A stretch of 46,130 nt of DNA from Elusimicrobiota bacterium (GTDB taxonomy: Bacteria > Elusimicrobiota > Elusimicrobia > UBA1565 > UBA9628), in assembly GCA_016212825.1 (NCBI GenBank), contig JACRDS010000057.1, positions 1 through 46,130 of the forward strand, written 5' to 3'. Below the pieces are notes generated by a model. The model made no database searches. It was given only the letters and a program-made list of their open reading frames with translations, and was not told the origin of the DNA. Shown here piece after piece: positions 1 to 8,613 of the stretch. Every line of letters begins with the position of its first letter. Within the stretch, counting starts at the first letter, position 1. A program made the position numbers and the translations under genes.

Positions 1-33
1 CATATCGCCGAAGGTAACTCTCGAGACTGAGGA

Positions 34-1146
34 CTAAGCGGGGAGGGCGAGGACGTCCCGGTAGGCGGCTTTGTAGCCGGTGAGCATGGCCGGGACCGTG
101 AAATCCGCGGCGACGCGGGCCCGGGCCGCCGCTCCCAGGCGTCGGCGCAGGTCCGGGTCGGCCAGCAGCGAGCCCAGGGCCGCGGCCAGGGCGCCGGGGT
201 CTGCCGGCTCCACCAGGAGTCCGTCCGTCCCGTCCGTCACGGCTTCCGGGACCCCGTCCACCCGGGAGGCGGCCACCGGCAGGCCCAGGGCCATGGCCTC
301 CAGCAGGGCGTTGGGCAGCCCTTCCCAGAGCGAGGGCAGGACGAACACGTCGGCGGCGTTCATCCAGGCGCGCACGTCAGCCCGCTCCCCGGGCAGCTGC
401 ACCGCGCGCTCCAGGCCCAGGCGCGCGGCCTGCCGGCGCAGGCGGTCGCGCAGGGGGCCGTCCCCCACCACGGCGCAGCGCGGACGGTTCGGGCCCTTGA
501 GTCTGGCCGCGGCGTCCAGGAGCACGGAGTGGCCCTTCTGCTCGTCGAGCCGGCCCATGGCGAGCAGGAGCGGTTCGTCCTCGCGCAGTCCCAGCTGCAG
601 GCGCGCGCGCCGGCGCTCGGCCGCGGAAGGGATCTCGGGGAGGTCCACCCCGTTGCGCACGGTCCGGACCCGGTCCGGGGCATAGCCCAGGCGCAGCAGG
701 AAATCGCGGGAGGCGTCGGATTCGGATATGAGCAGGTCGTCGGCGGAGCGGAGCCAGCGGTCGGCGAGCAGGGAGAGGCGGGAGCGGGAGCGGTAGTTGA
801 CGCGAGGGGAGCTCACCAGCCGGAAGGGGACGGCCGAGCGGCGCTCGGCGAAGCGGCAGAGCTGGATGGCCTGATACATCAGGGCGTGCACGAGGTCGGG
901 CTTGGTCTCTGCGATGATCCGGGCCAGGGCCGCGACCTCGCGCCAGGAGGGCCAGCCGATCATCCCGAGGCTGCGGGTCTTCACCCCTTCCCGGTCCAGG
1001 CGCTGGCTGTAGTAGCCGGGGACCTTGAGCCCCACCACGCCGGCCACCTGGAACTCCCCGGGGCCCAGGCGCGTGGCCAGGGTGTAGAGGGTCTTCTCAG
1101 CGCCCCCGACCGTGGTCGACGTCGCGACGAAGAGGATGCGGGCCAT
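34..1146 (-). CDS. Glycosyltransferase family 4 (GT-B fold)
   Basis: A 370-residue GT-B enzyme of the GT4 type, expected to add one sugar from a nucleotide donor to a lipid-linked glycan at the cytoplasmic face of the membrane. The N-terminal half has the acceptor-side motif GGAEKTL (about residues 14-20). The C-terminal half has the donor-side EX7E region in EGLPNALLEAMALGLPV (about residue 275), typical of retaining GT4 enzymes. The length is normal for the family. It ends the minus-strand run, 3 nt downstream of an aminotransferase gene. Donor and acceptor cannot be read from the sequence. The ATG at 1146 begins a standard beta-strand (ARILFVA), so the start is secure. Confidence 0.9.
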   Translation of the reverse strand: MARILFVATSTTVGGAEKTLYTLATRLGPGEFQVAGVVGLKVPGYYSQRLDREGVKTRSLGMIGWPSWREVAALARIIAETKPDLVHALMYQAIQLCRFAERRSAVPFRLVSSPRVNYRSRSRLSLLADRWLRSADDLLISESDASRDFLLRLGYAPDRVRTVRNGVDLPEIPSAAERRRARLQLGLREDEPLLLAMGRLDEQKGHSVLLDAAARLKGPNRPRCAVVGDGPLRDRLRRQAARLGLERAVQLPGERADVRAWMNAADVFVLPSLWEGLPNALLEAMALGLPVAASRVDGVPEAVTDGTDGLLVEPADPGALAAALGSLLADPDLRRRLGAAARARVAADFTVPAMLTGYKAAYRDVLALPA

Positions 1147-1149
1147 CCG

Positions 1150-2343
1150 CTAGGGGTGCTTGAAGAAGTCCTTGATCGCCTGGCACACGGCGTCCACGGC
1201 GCCGAGCTCCAGCTCCGGGAACATGGGCAGGGCCAGGGCCGTGCGGCAGGCCTCCTCGGTGTGGGGCAGGGCCGTGGGCCGGATCCGGACTTCCATGTAG
1301 GCCGGCTGGCGGTGCACCGGGATCGGGTAGTAGACCCCGTTGCCGATGCCCTTCTCCGTGAGGTGCCTGGCCAGCTCGTCGCGCCGGTCGCAGCGGATCA
1401 CGAAGAGGTGGAAGGTGTGGTTCGTGCCGGAGCGCCCCGGGTCCGGGAGGAATACGGGCAGCCCCTGCAGGTTCTGGCTGTAGCGCAGGGCCACGGCCCG
1501 GCGCTTCGCCGTCCATTCGGGGAGGTACTTCAGCTTGACGCGCAGCACCGCGGCCTGCAGCTCGTCGAGGCGGCAGTTCTGCCCCACGCGCACGTGCCGG
1601 TAGGCGGGGCCGCCCGTCTCCCGGCCGCAGTTGCGCAGTTGGCGCACGGCCTCGGCCAGCTCCGGGTCCGAGACCGTCACGGCGCCGGCGTCGCCGGCCG
1701 CGCCCATGTTCTTCGAGGGATAGAAGCTGAAGGCGCCCGCGTCCCCGATGGTCCCCACGGTGCGGCCCTTGTAGGTGGTCAGGTGCGCCTGGGCGCAGTC
1801 CTCCACGACGCGCAGGTCCTTCTCCGCGGCCAGGGCCAGGAGCTCGTCCATGTCCGCCGGGTAGCCGAAGAGGTGCACGGGGACCATGGCTTTGGTCTTG
1901 GGGCCTGCGGCGGCGGCGGCCGCCGCCGGGTTCATGGTCATGGTGACCGGGTCGATGTCCACGAAGACCGGCGAGGCGCCCAGGGCCGAGACCGCGGTGG
2001 CCGTGGCGATGAAGGTGAAGGAGGGGACCAAGACCTCGTCCCCGGGCCCCACCCCGACGGCTTCCAGGGCCACGCGCAGGGCGTCGGTGCCGTTGGACAC
2101 GCCCACCGCGTGGGGGGCGCCGGTTGTAAGGAAATCCGTCCGACCGGCACCTGCGGAACCTCCGATACCGCAGGCGCGCAGGGCCGCGGCGAACTCGGCC
2201 TCGAACTGCTTGACCTCCGGGCCCAGGATGAAGATCCCGGAGTCCACCACCCTCACCACGGCCTGGCGCAGTTCCGGGGCCAGTCGTTCGTGCTGGGCTT
2301 TGAGGCTGAGCAGCGGGATGTTGGTCGTCATGGTCTGTTTCAA
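1150..2343 (-). CDS. DegT/DnrJ/EryC1/StrS aminotransferase
   Basis: A PLP-dependent nucleotide-sugar aminotransferase of 397 residues. It would convert a keto-sugar to an amino-sugar for the surface glycan. The PLP lysine is in SFYPSKN (K211), and the SNGTDALR phosphate-binding stretch is present. The open reading frame begins with TTG at 2343, which overlaps the upstream stop and has an AAGGGGG ribosome-site-like run. An ATG at 2331 (MTTNIPLL) is the alternative. Residues about 59-77 look like an in-frame insertion, because relatives usually run straight from the FAA helix into HAVGVSNGTDA. The extra DNA contains a perfect 7-bp inverted repeat. Substrate position (C3 or C4) is unknown. Confidence 0.88.
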   Translation of the reverse strand: MKQTMTTNIPLLSLKAQHERLAPELRQAVVRVVDSGIFILGPEVKQFEAEFAAALRACGIGGSAGAGRTDFLTTGAPHAVGVSNGTDALRVALEAVGVGPGDEVLVPSFTFIATATAVSALGASPVFVDIDPVTMTMNPAAAAAAAGPKTKAMVPVHLFGYPADMDELLALAAEKDLRVVEDCAQAHLTTYKGRTVGTIGDAGAFSFYPSKNMGAAGDAGAVTVSDPELAEAVRQLRNCGRETGGPAYRHVRVGQNCRLDELQAAVLRVKLKYLPEWTAKRRAVALRYSQNLQGLPVFLPDPGRSGTNHTFHLFVIRCDRRDELARHLTEKGIGNGVYYPIPVHRQPAYMEVRIRPTALPHTEEACRTALALPMFPELELGAVDAVCQAIKDFFKHP

Positions 2344-3755
2344 TAGGCCCCCTTGGCCGAGAGCATGGCCGGGATGGTCTTGAGGATGATCTCGAGGTCT
2401 AGCCCCAGGGACCAGTGCTCGATGTAGAACATGTCCAGGGCGAAGCGTCGGGCGCCGGAGACGTCGGAGCGGCCGGAGACCTGCCAGAGCCCCGTGATGC
2501 CGGGCAGCACGTTCATGCGCTTGCGGGCCGTCGCGCCGAACTCCGCCTGCAGGGCCTCGAGCTCCCCGGTGGCCAAGGCCAGGGGGCGGGGTCCCACCAC
2601 GCTCATCTCCCCCTTGAGGACGTTGATGAACTGCGGCAGCTCATCGAGGGAGAATCGGCGCAGCCAGCGGCCGGCCCGCGTGACGCGCGGGTCGCCCTTG
2701 GCCTTGAAGAAGGCTCCGCCCTGGGAATTGAGGCCCTGGACCGCGCCGAGGCGGGCTTCGGCATCCGTCGCCATGGTGCGGAACTTGTACATGCGGAAGA
2801 CCCGCCCTTTGTAACCGTAGCGCTTCTGCCTGTAGAGCACGGCGCCGGGGGAGTCCAATCTGATGAGCAGCGCCGCCAGGAACCAGGGCAGTCCCGCGGC
2901 CAGGAAGACCAGGAGACAGAAGAGGAGGTCGAACACCCGTTTGGCCGCGAAGTTGGCGGCGGTCAGGGAACCGTGCTGGATGCGGTAGGCGGGCAGGCCC
3001 AGGCTGTGGTCCATCTGCACCTCGCCCAGGCGCAGCTCGAGGATGTCGGGGAGCATCTTGAAGGACGTGCCCCGGGCGTCGCAGAGCTCCGCGGCCTCCA
3101 GGATGCGGTCATGGGGGAGGGCGGGTTCGAAGAGGATGAACTCGTCGCAGGGGGACTCCGCCAGGAGGCGCTCCAGCTCCGCGGACGGAGGCAGGGCGGC
3201 GAGCTCCCGGACCTCGGCCCCGGGGTGGCTGGAGAGGAAGCGGGCGCGCACCTCCCGGGCCACGGCTCCGCCGCCGATGAGCAGCGCCGTCCGGGCGGCC
3301 CCCAGCATCGCCAGCCGGGAGTCCAGCCACAGGACCAGGGCCTGGCTGGCCGAGACCAGGACCGCGGAGATGGGCAGGGCCAGCATGAGCATCATGCGCG
3401 AGTATTCCAGGCGGGAGTACACATAGGTCGCTACCATGACCGCGGCCGCGGCCAGGCAGCAGCCTTTGACGATCCGGATGAGCCGGTCCGCCAGGCCGAG
3501 CCAGGGGGCTTCGTAGAGGCGCGCCGCATACCACAGGATCATGAGCCAGAGCGGGACCACGGCGTAGAGGAGCTTGGCGTAGAGCGTCCAGTCCGGGACG
3601 GGGCCGGGGACGGGGAAGGCGGCGACCCAGGCCTCGCTGCGGAAGCGCCAGAGATAGGCGAGCCGGTACGCGGCGACCACGGCCGCCGCGTCGCAGACCA
3701 GATGTAGGCCTGCGCGCAGGGCCGCGCGCAGGGTCTGCGGCGCGGAGATCGCCAT
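2340..3755 (-). CDS. Polyprenyl-phosphate sugar phosphotransferase (WbaP/EpsL type)
   Basis: A 471-residue phosphoglycosyltransferase that starts glycan assembly by moving a sugar-1-phosphate from a nucleotide sugar to undecaprenyl phosphate. The N-terminal part has four to five hydrophobic segments followed by a soluble nucleotide-fold-like middle. The catalytic domain begins near residue 270, with YRQKRYGYKGRVFRMYKF, the DELPQF catalytic region, SVVGPRPL and PGITGLWQVSGRS. This is the long polytopic form, in contrast to the short PglC-type enzyme at 11361. The start overlaps the preceding dehydratase stop by 1 nt, and its own stop overlaps the next start, so it is in an operon. The sugar is often a hexose in this class, but that is not shown here. 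Confidence 0.93.
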   Translation of the reverse strand: MAISAPQTLRAALRAGLHLVCDAAAVVAAYRLAYLWRFRSEAWVAAFPVPGPVPDWTLYAKLLYAVVPLWLMILWYAARLYEAPWLGLADRLIRIVKGCCLAAAAVMVATYVYSRLEYSRMMLMLALPISAVLVSASQALVLWLDSRLAMLGAARTALLIGGGAVAREVRARFLSSHPGAEVRELAALPPSAELERLLAESPCDEFILFEPALPHDRILEAAELCDARGTSFKMLPDILELRLGEVQMDHSLGLPAYRIQHGSLTAANFAAKRVFDLLFCLLVFLAAGLPWFLAALLIRLDSPGAVLYRQKRYGYKGRVFRMYKFRTMATDAEARLGAVQGLNSQGGAFFKAKGDPRVTRAGRWLRRFSLDELPQFINVLKGEMSVVGPRPLALATGELEALQAEFGATARKRMNVLPGITGLWQVSGRSDVSGARRFALDMFYIEHWSLGLDLEIILKTIPAMLSAKGAY

Positions 3756-5620
3756 CAGCGGCTCTGCCCGGCCGTCCCATCGGCCTTGTAGAAGGGCACG
3801 AGCTTCTTCATGGCGGCGAGGAGCGGGGCGGGGTCGGGCCGGGAGCAGAGCTCATCCAGCTCCCGGATCGTGCCGCGCATGAGGGCCAGGTCGGCCTCCT
3901 CGGGCACGGCCGAGAAGATGTCCGGGTGCCCGGTGTCCTTGCGTACGTCCTTCTCGCGGAAGATCTCCTCGAAGAGCTTCTCCCCGGGGCGCAGCCCCGT
4001 GAACGATATCTTGATGTCGCGCTCCGGCTCCAGGCCGGAGAGCAGGATGAGGCTGCGCGCGACGTCGACCACCTTGACGGACTCCCCCATGTTGAGCACG
4101 AAGATCTCCCCGCCGCCGCCCAGGGCGCAGGCCTGCAGGATGAGGTGTACCGCCTCCTGCGTGGTCATGAAGTAGCGGGTCACGTCGGGGTGCGTGACGG
4201 TCAAGGGCCCGCCCGCCGCGATCTGCTCCTTGAAGATGTTGATGGCGGAGCCGGAGCTGCCCAGCACGTTGCCGAAGCGCACGGACATGAACTTCGTCGC
4301 GGAGGTCTCGGAGAGGGCGCGGATGACCATCTCGCCCAGGCGCTTGGAGGCGCCCATGACGTTGGCCGGCCGCACCGCCTTGTCCGTGGAGATGTAGAGG
4401 AAGCGCTCCACCCCGTGCTTGACCGACATCTCCGCCAGGAGATGGGTGTTGAGGGTGTTGTTCTTGACCGCCTCCTGGGGGTTGGACTCCATCAGCGGGA
4501 CATGCTTGTGCGCGGCGGCGTGGAAGACCAACTGCGGCTTGTGCAGCAGGAAGAGGTTCTCCAGGGTGGTCTCGTCGCCCACGTCTCCCGCGACCGGGAC
4601 GTGCACGGCCGGAGCGCGCGCCGCGCTGAGCTCCCGGTCGATGTAGAAGAGGGCGGTGTTGTGGTTCTCCAGGAGGATGAGCTTGGCGGGCTTGAAGCGC
4701 TGGATCTGGCGGCAGAGCTCGGAGCCGATGCTCCCGCCGGCGCCCGTGACCAGGACCGACTTGCCGGCCAGGATGTGCCTGACCGCCTCCAGGTCGGTGT
4801 GCACCGGCTTGCGCTGGAGCAGGTCGGAGAGCTCGACCTTGCGCAGGCCCCGGTGCCGCCCGGACTCGCCGCGCAGGTTCTCCTCGATGGTGGGGACGGT
4901 CTTGAACTGGATGTGCCCGTCGCCGTGGTGCTTGCACAGCTCCATGAGCTCCCGGATGACCCCGCCGCGGGAGTGGTTGAGCGCCACGACCACCTCGTCG
5001 ACCCCGTGGGCGGCGATGAGCCGGGGCAGGACCTGCCGGCCGCCGAGGATGGGCACGCCGTGGATGCGCATGTGCCACTTGGCCCGGTCGTCGTCGACGA
5101 ACCCCACGATCCGGTGGGTGGGGCGCTTGCGCCTCTGCATGTCGCGCACGATGCTCTCGCCCAGGTCCCCGGCGCCGAAGATGAGCAGGCGCGGCAGGTC
5201 CTGGGCGTCCTCCTTCCAGCGCTGCTCGCGCGTGAGGCGGATGCCCAGGCGCATGGAGCCGACCAGGATGAGGGCGAGGACGGGGTCGATGATGAGGACG
5301 GAGCGGGGGAAGTCCGCGTGCTGCAGGAAGAGGGTCGCCGCGATGACCACGACCTGGCTGGCCGCCATGGCCTTGGCCAGGGTCCACAGGTCCGAGAGGC
5401 TCGCGTAGCGCCAGAGGCCCTGGTAGGCGCCCAGGTAGGAGAACGCGGCGCCGCGCAGGGCCAGGACCACCCAGATCGTGCGCCAGAACGCGGGCCAGAC
5501 CCAGGCGGGGGCGTTGAAATCGAACCGCAGCTGGAACGCCAGCCAGTAGGAGGCGGCGAAGGCCGCCAGGTCGAGACCGACGACCGCCACCCGCCGATAG
5601 GGGCCGGAGAGATTCCCCAT
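3755..5620 (-). CDS. Membrane-bound NDP-sugar 4,6-dehydratase (CapD/PglF/WbpM type)
   Basis: The long form of the UDP-GlcNAc 4,6-dehydratase family (621 residues from the ATG at 5620). It makes the 4-keto-6-deoxy intermediate used for bacillosamine- and legionaminic-type sugars. Four N-terminal membrane segments precede a first Rossmann domain (GAGDLGES). The catalytic SDR domain follows, with VTGAGGSIGSE for NAD and ISTDKAVRPANVMGASKR, where Met replaces the usual Tyr as in PglF/WbpM. The track starts at a TTG (5638), but the ATG at 5620 fits better because a TACAAT hexamer lies 8 nt before it. The stop overlaps the next start by 1 nt. The PglE-type partner aminotransferase is at 10232. Confidence 0.92.
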   Translation of the reverse strand: MGNLSGPYRRVAVVGLDLAAFAASYWLAFQLRFDFNAPAWVWPAFWRTIWVVLALRGAAFSYLGAYQGLWRYASLSDLWTLAKAMAASQVVVIAATLFLQHADFPRSVLIIDPVLALILVGSMRLGIRLTREQRWKEDAQDLPRLLIFGAGDLGESIVRDMQRRKRPTHRIVGFVDDDRAKWHMRIHGVPILGGRQVLPRLIAAHGVDEVVVALNHSRGGVIRELMELCKHHGDGHIQFKTVPTIEENLRGESGRHRGLRKVELSDLLQRKPVHTDLEAVRHILAGKSVLVTGAGGSIGSELCRQIQRFKPAKLILLENHNTALFYIDRELSAARAPAVHVPVAGDVGDETTLENLFLLHKPQLVFHAAAHKHVPLMESNPQEAVKNNTLNTHLLAEMSVKHGVERFLYISTDKAVRPANVMGASKRLGEMVIRALSETSATKFMSVRFGNVLGSSGSAINIFKEQIAAGGPLTVTHPDVTRYFMTTQEAVHLILQACALGGGGEIFVLNMGESVKVVDVARSLILLSGLEPERDIKISFTGLRPGEKLFEEIFREKDVRKDTGHPDIFSAVPEEADLALMRGTIRELDELCSRPDPAPLLAAMKKLVPFYKADGTAGQSR

Positions 5621-5628
5621 GATATGAG

Positions 5629-5634
5629 ATTGTA
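5629..5634 (-). promoter_or_regulatory. Possible -10 hexamer before the dehydratase operon
   Basis: TACAAT on the minus strand lies 8 nt upstream of the ATG at 5620, in a short AT-richer stretch. No convincing -35 was seen. If used, it would give a nearly leaderless mRNA, like several other unit starts in this window. Inference only. Confidence 0.35.
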
Positions 5635-5656
5635 CCAAAGATGGACGGGCGGGGGC

Positions 5657-7153
5657 CTAGAAGCGGGGGCGGGAAGCGGCGTTGAGCCTCAGCCAGGGCC
5701 GGATCGCGTCGCGGTTGGCCGCCAGCAGGAGCAGGATGCAGAAGCAGCAGATGACGATGCCGGTGTAGCTCTTGTAGTGCAGGCAGACGCTCATGGTGAT
5801 GAAAAGCATCCAGAAGACCAAAGTGGAGACCAGGTGCGGGAGGCTGACCTGCCCGGCGTGGCTCAGCACCACGAGCAGGTACACGGACATGACGCCCGCG
5901 GACAAGGTGGTCGCCGCGGCGATCCCGGCCAGGCCGAAGCGGCTTTCGAGCAGCCGCCCCGCGACGACCAGCACCGCCACGGAAAGGGTCGCCGCGAAGA
6001 ACACATGCGCCGAGCGCCGGGCGGCGATTAGGTAGCGGGTCAGCACCACGGAGACGCCGAAGAAGGGCAGCTGCACGATCCCGATCTTGATGACGCGCGT
6101 CATGCCGGCGGTGCCGCCTGCCTGCGCGGGCCAGGGGAGGATGACCGCCACGGCCGCGTCCGCCCAGCCGTAGACCGCCATGACGACGGGCAGGGTCGCC
6201 AGGGTGATGACCCATAGGAAGAACGAGGTGTCATGCTCGGCCAGCTCCTTGGCCGTGTCGTGGCGCGACGCGAAATAGGGCACGACCACGGCGGTCAGCG
6301 CCGTCGCGATGACGCCGGTGAGGAACAGGATGACCTTGTAGCCGAAGCCGAACAGGGCGACGCTGCCGGCCGGCAGAGCCGCCGCCAGGGTGTTGGTGAT
6401 GGGGAGCGTGAGGCCGGCGAGGAGGGACGCGCCGACCAGCGGCAGGTACTGCAGGGTCAGCGCCTTGGCGGAAAGTCGCAGGCCGGGGCCAGCCGCCGAC
6501 GGCGGCTCCGCCCTCCCGCGGCCCCAGAGATAGAACAGCAGGAGGGCCAGGTTCACCGCCTGGCCGGCCAGCATCCCCCAGGCCGCCGCCATCACCCCCA
6601 GGGCCGGGTAGAGGGTCAGGACGGCGGCCACGGCGACGACCGCGACCGCCAGCTGCGCCAGCGCGGCCACCGCCTGGTTCCCGGAGGCGTTGAGGGCCGC
6701 GTTCAAGACGATCAGCGAGCCTCCGAGCGCCATGATGGCCGCTCCGACCAGAAGCACCTCGCGGACCGCGGCCAGCTTCTGGGCGTCGAACCCCGGGGCG
6801 ATCCATTGGGCATAACTCCCGAACAGGGTGGCCAGCAGCAGGGCGACCGTCGCCAGGACGGCGCTCAGGCGCAGGACCAGCCGGGTCAGCTCAGGCCAGG
6901 CGCCGGGTCCGCCGCGCAGCAGGCCGGAGCCTACGAAGTGAGGCACCAGCGCGGTCCCCAGCGGGACGAGGAGCACGTTCACGAACAGGGTGGGCACCAC
7001 CATGCCCGTGTAGAAGACGTCGAGGGCGTAGCCCGTGCTGTCGGCGCGCATGAGCAGGTAGTCGCGCAGGAAGAACGCGAGGAAGGTCGCGGCCGTGATG
7101 ACGGCCACGGTCGCGGTCTGGCCCAGGACGGCCAGCCGCTCGCGAGTCCACAT
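5657..7153 (-). CDS. MurJ/MviN-like lipid-linked oligosaccharide flippase
   Basis: A 498-residue polytopic membrane protein with about 13-14 hydrophobic segments and the MOP-exporter look. The N-terminal region (FFLRDYLLMRA, then DVFYTGMVVPTLFVNVLLVPLG) resembles the first repeat of MurJ/MviN, the lipid II flippase family, which also includes Wzx-like members. In this setting it most likely flips an undecaprenyl-diphosphate-linked oligosaccharide to the periplasmic face. It sits 1 nt after the gene for a GT-C-like membrane protein and upstream of the dehydratase. Peptidoglycan lipid II as substrate is the alternative, but the glycan context argues for a dedicated flippase. Confidence 0.8.
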   Translation of the reverse strand: MWTRERLAVLGQTATVAVITAATFLAFFLRDYLLMRADSTGYALDVFYTGMVVPTLFVNVLLVPLGTALVPHFVGSGLLRGGPGAWPELTRLVLRLSAVLATVALLLATLFGSYAQWIAPGFDAQKLAAVREVLLVGAAIMALGGSLIVLNAALNASGNQAVAALAQLAVAVVAVAAVLTLYPALGVMAAAWGMLAGQAVNLALLLFYLWGRGRAEPPSAAGPGLRLSAKALTLQYLPLVGASLLAGLTLPITNTLAAALPAGSVALFGFGYKVILFLTGVIATALTAVVVPYFASRHDTAKELAEHDTSFFLWVITLATLPVVMAVYGWADAAVAVILPWPAQAGGTAGMTRVIKIGIVQLPFFGVSVVLTRYLIAARRSAHVFFAATLSVAVLVVAGRLLESRFGLAGIAAATTLSAGVMSVYLLVVLSHAGQVSLPHLVSTLVFWMLFITMSVCLHYKSYTGIVICCFCILLLLAANRDAIRPWLRLNAASRPRF

Positions 7154-7154
7154 A

Positions 7155-8489
7155 TCAGCTCGGCTTGCGGGCGGGCCCCCGCTCCAGCCAGAGGGAGGTC
7201 CAGCCCAGCGCGCCCATCAGCATGAGCAGCTGCAGGTAGGTGTAGCGGAGACGGAAGAGCGTCCCGACGTTGGGCTCGAAGGTCCCGATCATGGTCAGGA
7301 GCGCGCAGGCGAAGACCAGGACCATGGCGGCCCCGAGCGAGCGGCGCCGCCGCTGAAAGACCAAGAGCCCCGGAGCCAGCAGATACCAGACCGCGGTCTC
7401 GCCCACTCCGAGCAGGACGGGCAGGCTGGTCTTGGCGAGCCAGTCGCTCGGGAAGGGAGCGAAGGCCGCCACCTGCAGGGCCCGGGGGGCGTAGCTGATG
7501 ATGTCGCCGGCGCTCTGCAGCGCGGCGTCCCCGTCGATGAGCGTGCGGGCCGCGATGCTGCGGTTGTATTGCGCGAGCCCGTAGCGGGTCTTGCCGACCA
7601 GTTCAGCCTGCTGGTCCAGGTAGGCGGGGAGCCAGGGGGATTGGCGCCAGCCAAAACCGGCCAGCGGCAGATTGGCATACAGGGTCCCTTCCAGAGAGGC
7701 CATGGCGTAGCGCGATGCGCCGGACAGCAGGATCCTGCTGGCCAAGACGCCCGTCGCCACCAGCGCGAGGACCATGGCAGGACCGATGAGCCGGCGCGCG
7801 CCGGCCGGGCGCCGGATGAGCGTCGCCGCGAGCGCGGTCAGCCATGCCGCCAGGGAGGCGACCAGAAGCAGCTTCAGATAATACGGCCGCACGAAGAAGA
7901 CCAGCGCGATGCCTGCCGCGGCATAACCTGCCCCGGCGATGACCCCGCGCCGATCCCCCCGCTCGGCGCGCAGCAAGGCATAGACGATGAGCAGGACGCC
8001 GGCGATCGAGAAGCTGTCCTTGTGGATCTGGCCGTACCAGACCAATGCGGAGGGGAACGTGACGAAGAGCGCGGAGGCGGCGAGGCCGCCCCAGACGCCG
8101 ACCCGGCCCGGCCAGAGCCTGCGGCCGATCTTGAAGATGAGGAGGCCGCTGAGAGCGTGCAGGGCCGCGTTGATGGGGATGAGCAAGGTCGGGTCAGGCC
8201 CGAAAAGGACGTAGAGCGCGGCGAGGGCGGCGACGTTCCCTGAGCCGCCGCCTGCCGGCCACATGGACCAAGCGCTCCAGCCGTCCTTCTTGATGAGCTC
8301 CGCGAGGGCGAGCGCCTGGTTGTGGAAGAAGATGGCGTCGTTGTTGAGCAGCCCGTTGCTCGCGTGCAGCGACCCGAGCATGGGCAGCACCAGCTTCTGC
8401 AGGAGCAGGGCCGCGGTGACCGAGTAGCAGAAATAGGTGACCCCGACCAGGATGGTGTGCCGGGCGGGCCACTCGTGGTCGTTTTTCAC
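7155..8489 (-). CDS. Polytopic membrane protein, possible GT-C glycosyltransferase
   Basis: A 444-residue protein with roughly ten or more hydrophobic segments, starting at a GTG (8489). After the first membrane helix there is an acidic loop, LLNNDAIFFHNQA, and later a VWYGQIHKDSFS segment. Such loops recall family 39 GT-C enzymes that use polyprenyl-phosphate sugars outside the membrane, with an acidic pair in the first loop. I cannot confirm the family by eye. It may instead be a Wzy-like polymerase or an unassigned membrane protein. Its divergent neighbour is an O-antigen ligase/polymerase gene, and its downstream partner is a flippase, so a role in periplasmic glycan assembly is likely. 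Confidence 0.65.
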   Translation of the reverse strand: MKNDHEWPARHTILVGVTYFCYSVTAALLLQKLVLPMLGSLHASNGLLNNDAIFFHNQALALAELIKKDGWSAWSMWPAGGGSGNVAALAALYVLFGPDPTLLIPINAALHALSGLLIFKIGRRLWPGRVGVWGGLAASALFVTFPSALVWYGQIHKDSFSIAGVLLIVYALLRAERGDRRGVIAGAGYAAAGIALVFFVRPYYLKLLLVASLAAWLTALAATLIRRPAGARRLIGPAMVLALVATGVLASRILLSGASRYAMASLEGTLYANLPLAGFGWRQSPWLPAYLDQQAELVGKTRYGLAQYNRSIAARTLIDGDAALQSAGDIISYAPRALQVAAFAPFPSDWLAKTSLPVLLGVGETAVWYLLAPGLLVFQRRRRSLGAAMVLVFACALLTMIGTFEPNVGTLFRLRYTYLQLLMLMGALGWTSLWLERGPARKPS

Positions 8490-8545
8490 TGTCCGTGATT
8501 AAACCATTTTTGGCGCGGCGTCTTGAGGCATCCGCCGCCCGGCGC

Positions 8546-8574
8546 TTGTCTCGGAGACGGCAAAGAGATATCAT
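8546..8574 (+). promoter_or_regulatory. Possible sigma70-type promoter for the O-antigen ligase gene
   Basis: TTGTCT (8546-8551), a 17-nt spacer and TATCAT (8569-8574) lie in the 124-bp divergent gap between 8489 and 8614. The spacing is ideal and the hexamers are fair matches (4/6 and 5/6). It would leave a leader of about 30 nt before the ATG at 8614. The rest of this gap shows no copy of the 17-bp inverted repeat found elsewhere. Confidence 0.45.
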
Positions 8575-8613
8575 GAAGCCTCTTCCGGCGCGACGCTCCC
8601 GATAGGCCTCTGC

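Noticed and set aside
1-33. Possible minus-strand gene start at positions 1-3 (CAT)
   Set aside because: Only one codon would be visible and no ribosome site or other support is present.
2150-2174. Hairpin as a transcription terminator
   Set aside because: It lies within an aminotransferase coding region that continues in frame, and no T-run follows.
529-2346. Long plus-strand ORF (605 aa) and similar long ORFs at 2415-3707, 3926-6031, 11490-13151, 40457-41998 and 42750-44177
   Set aside because: They lie antisense to well-supported genes, have low-complexity Gly/Arg/Ala/Val/His composition and show no domain motifs. They are typical shadows in GC-rich DNA.
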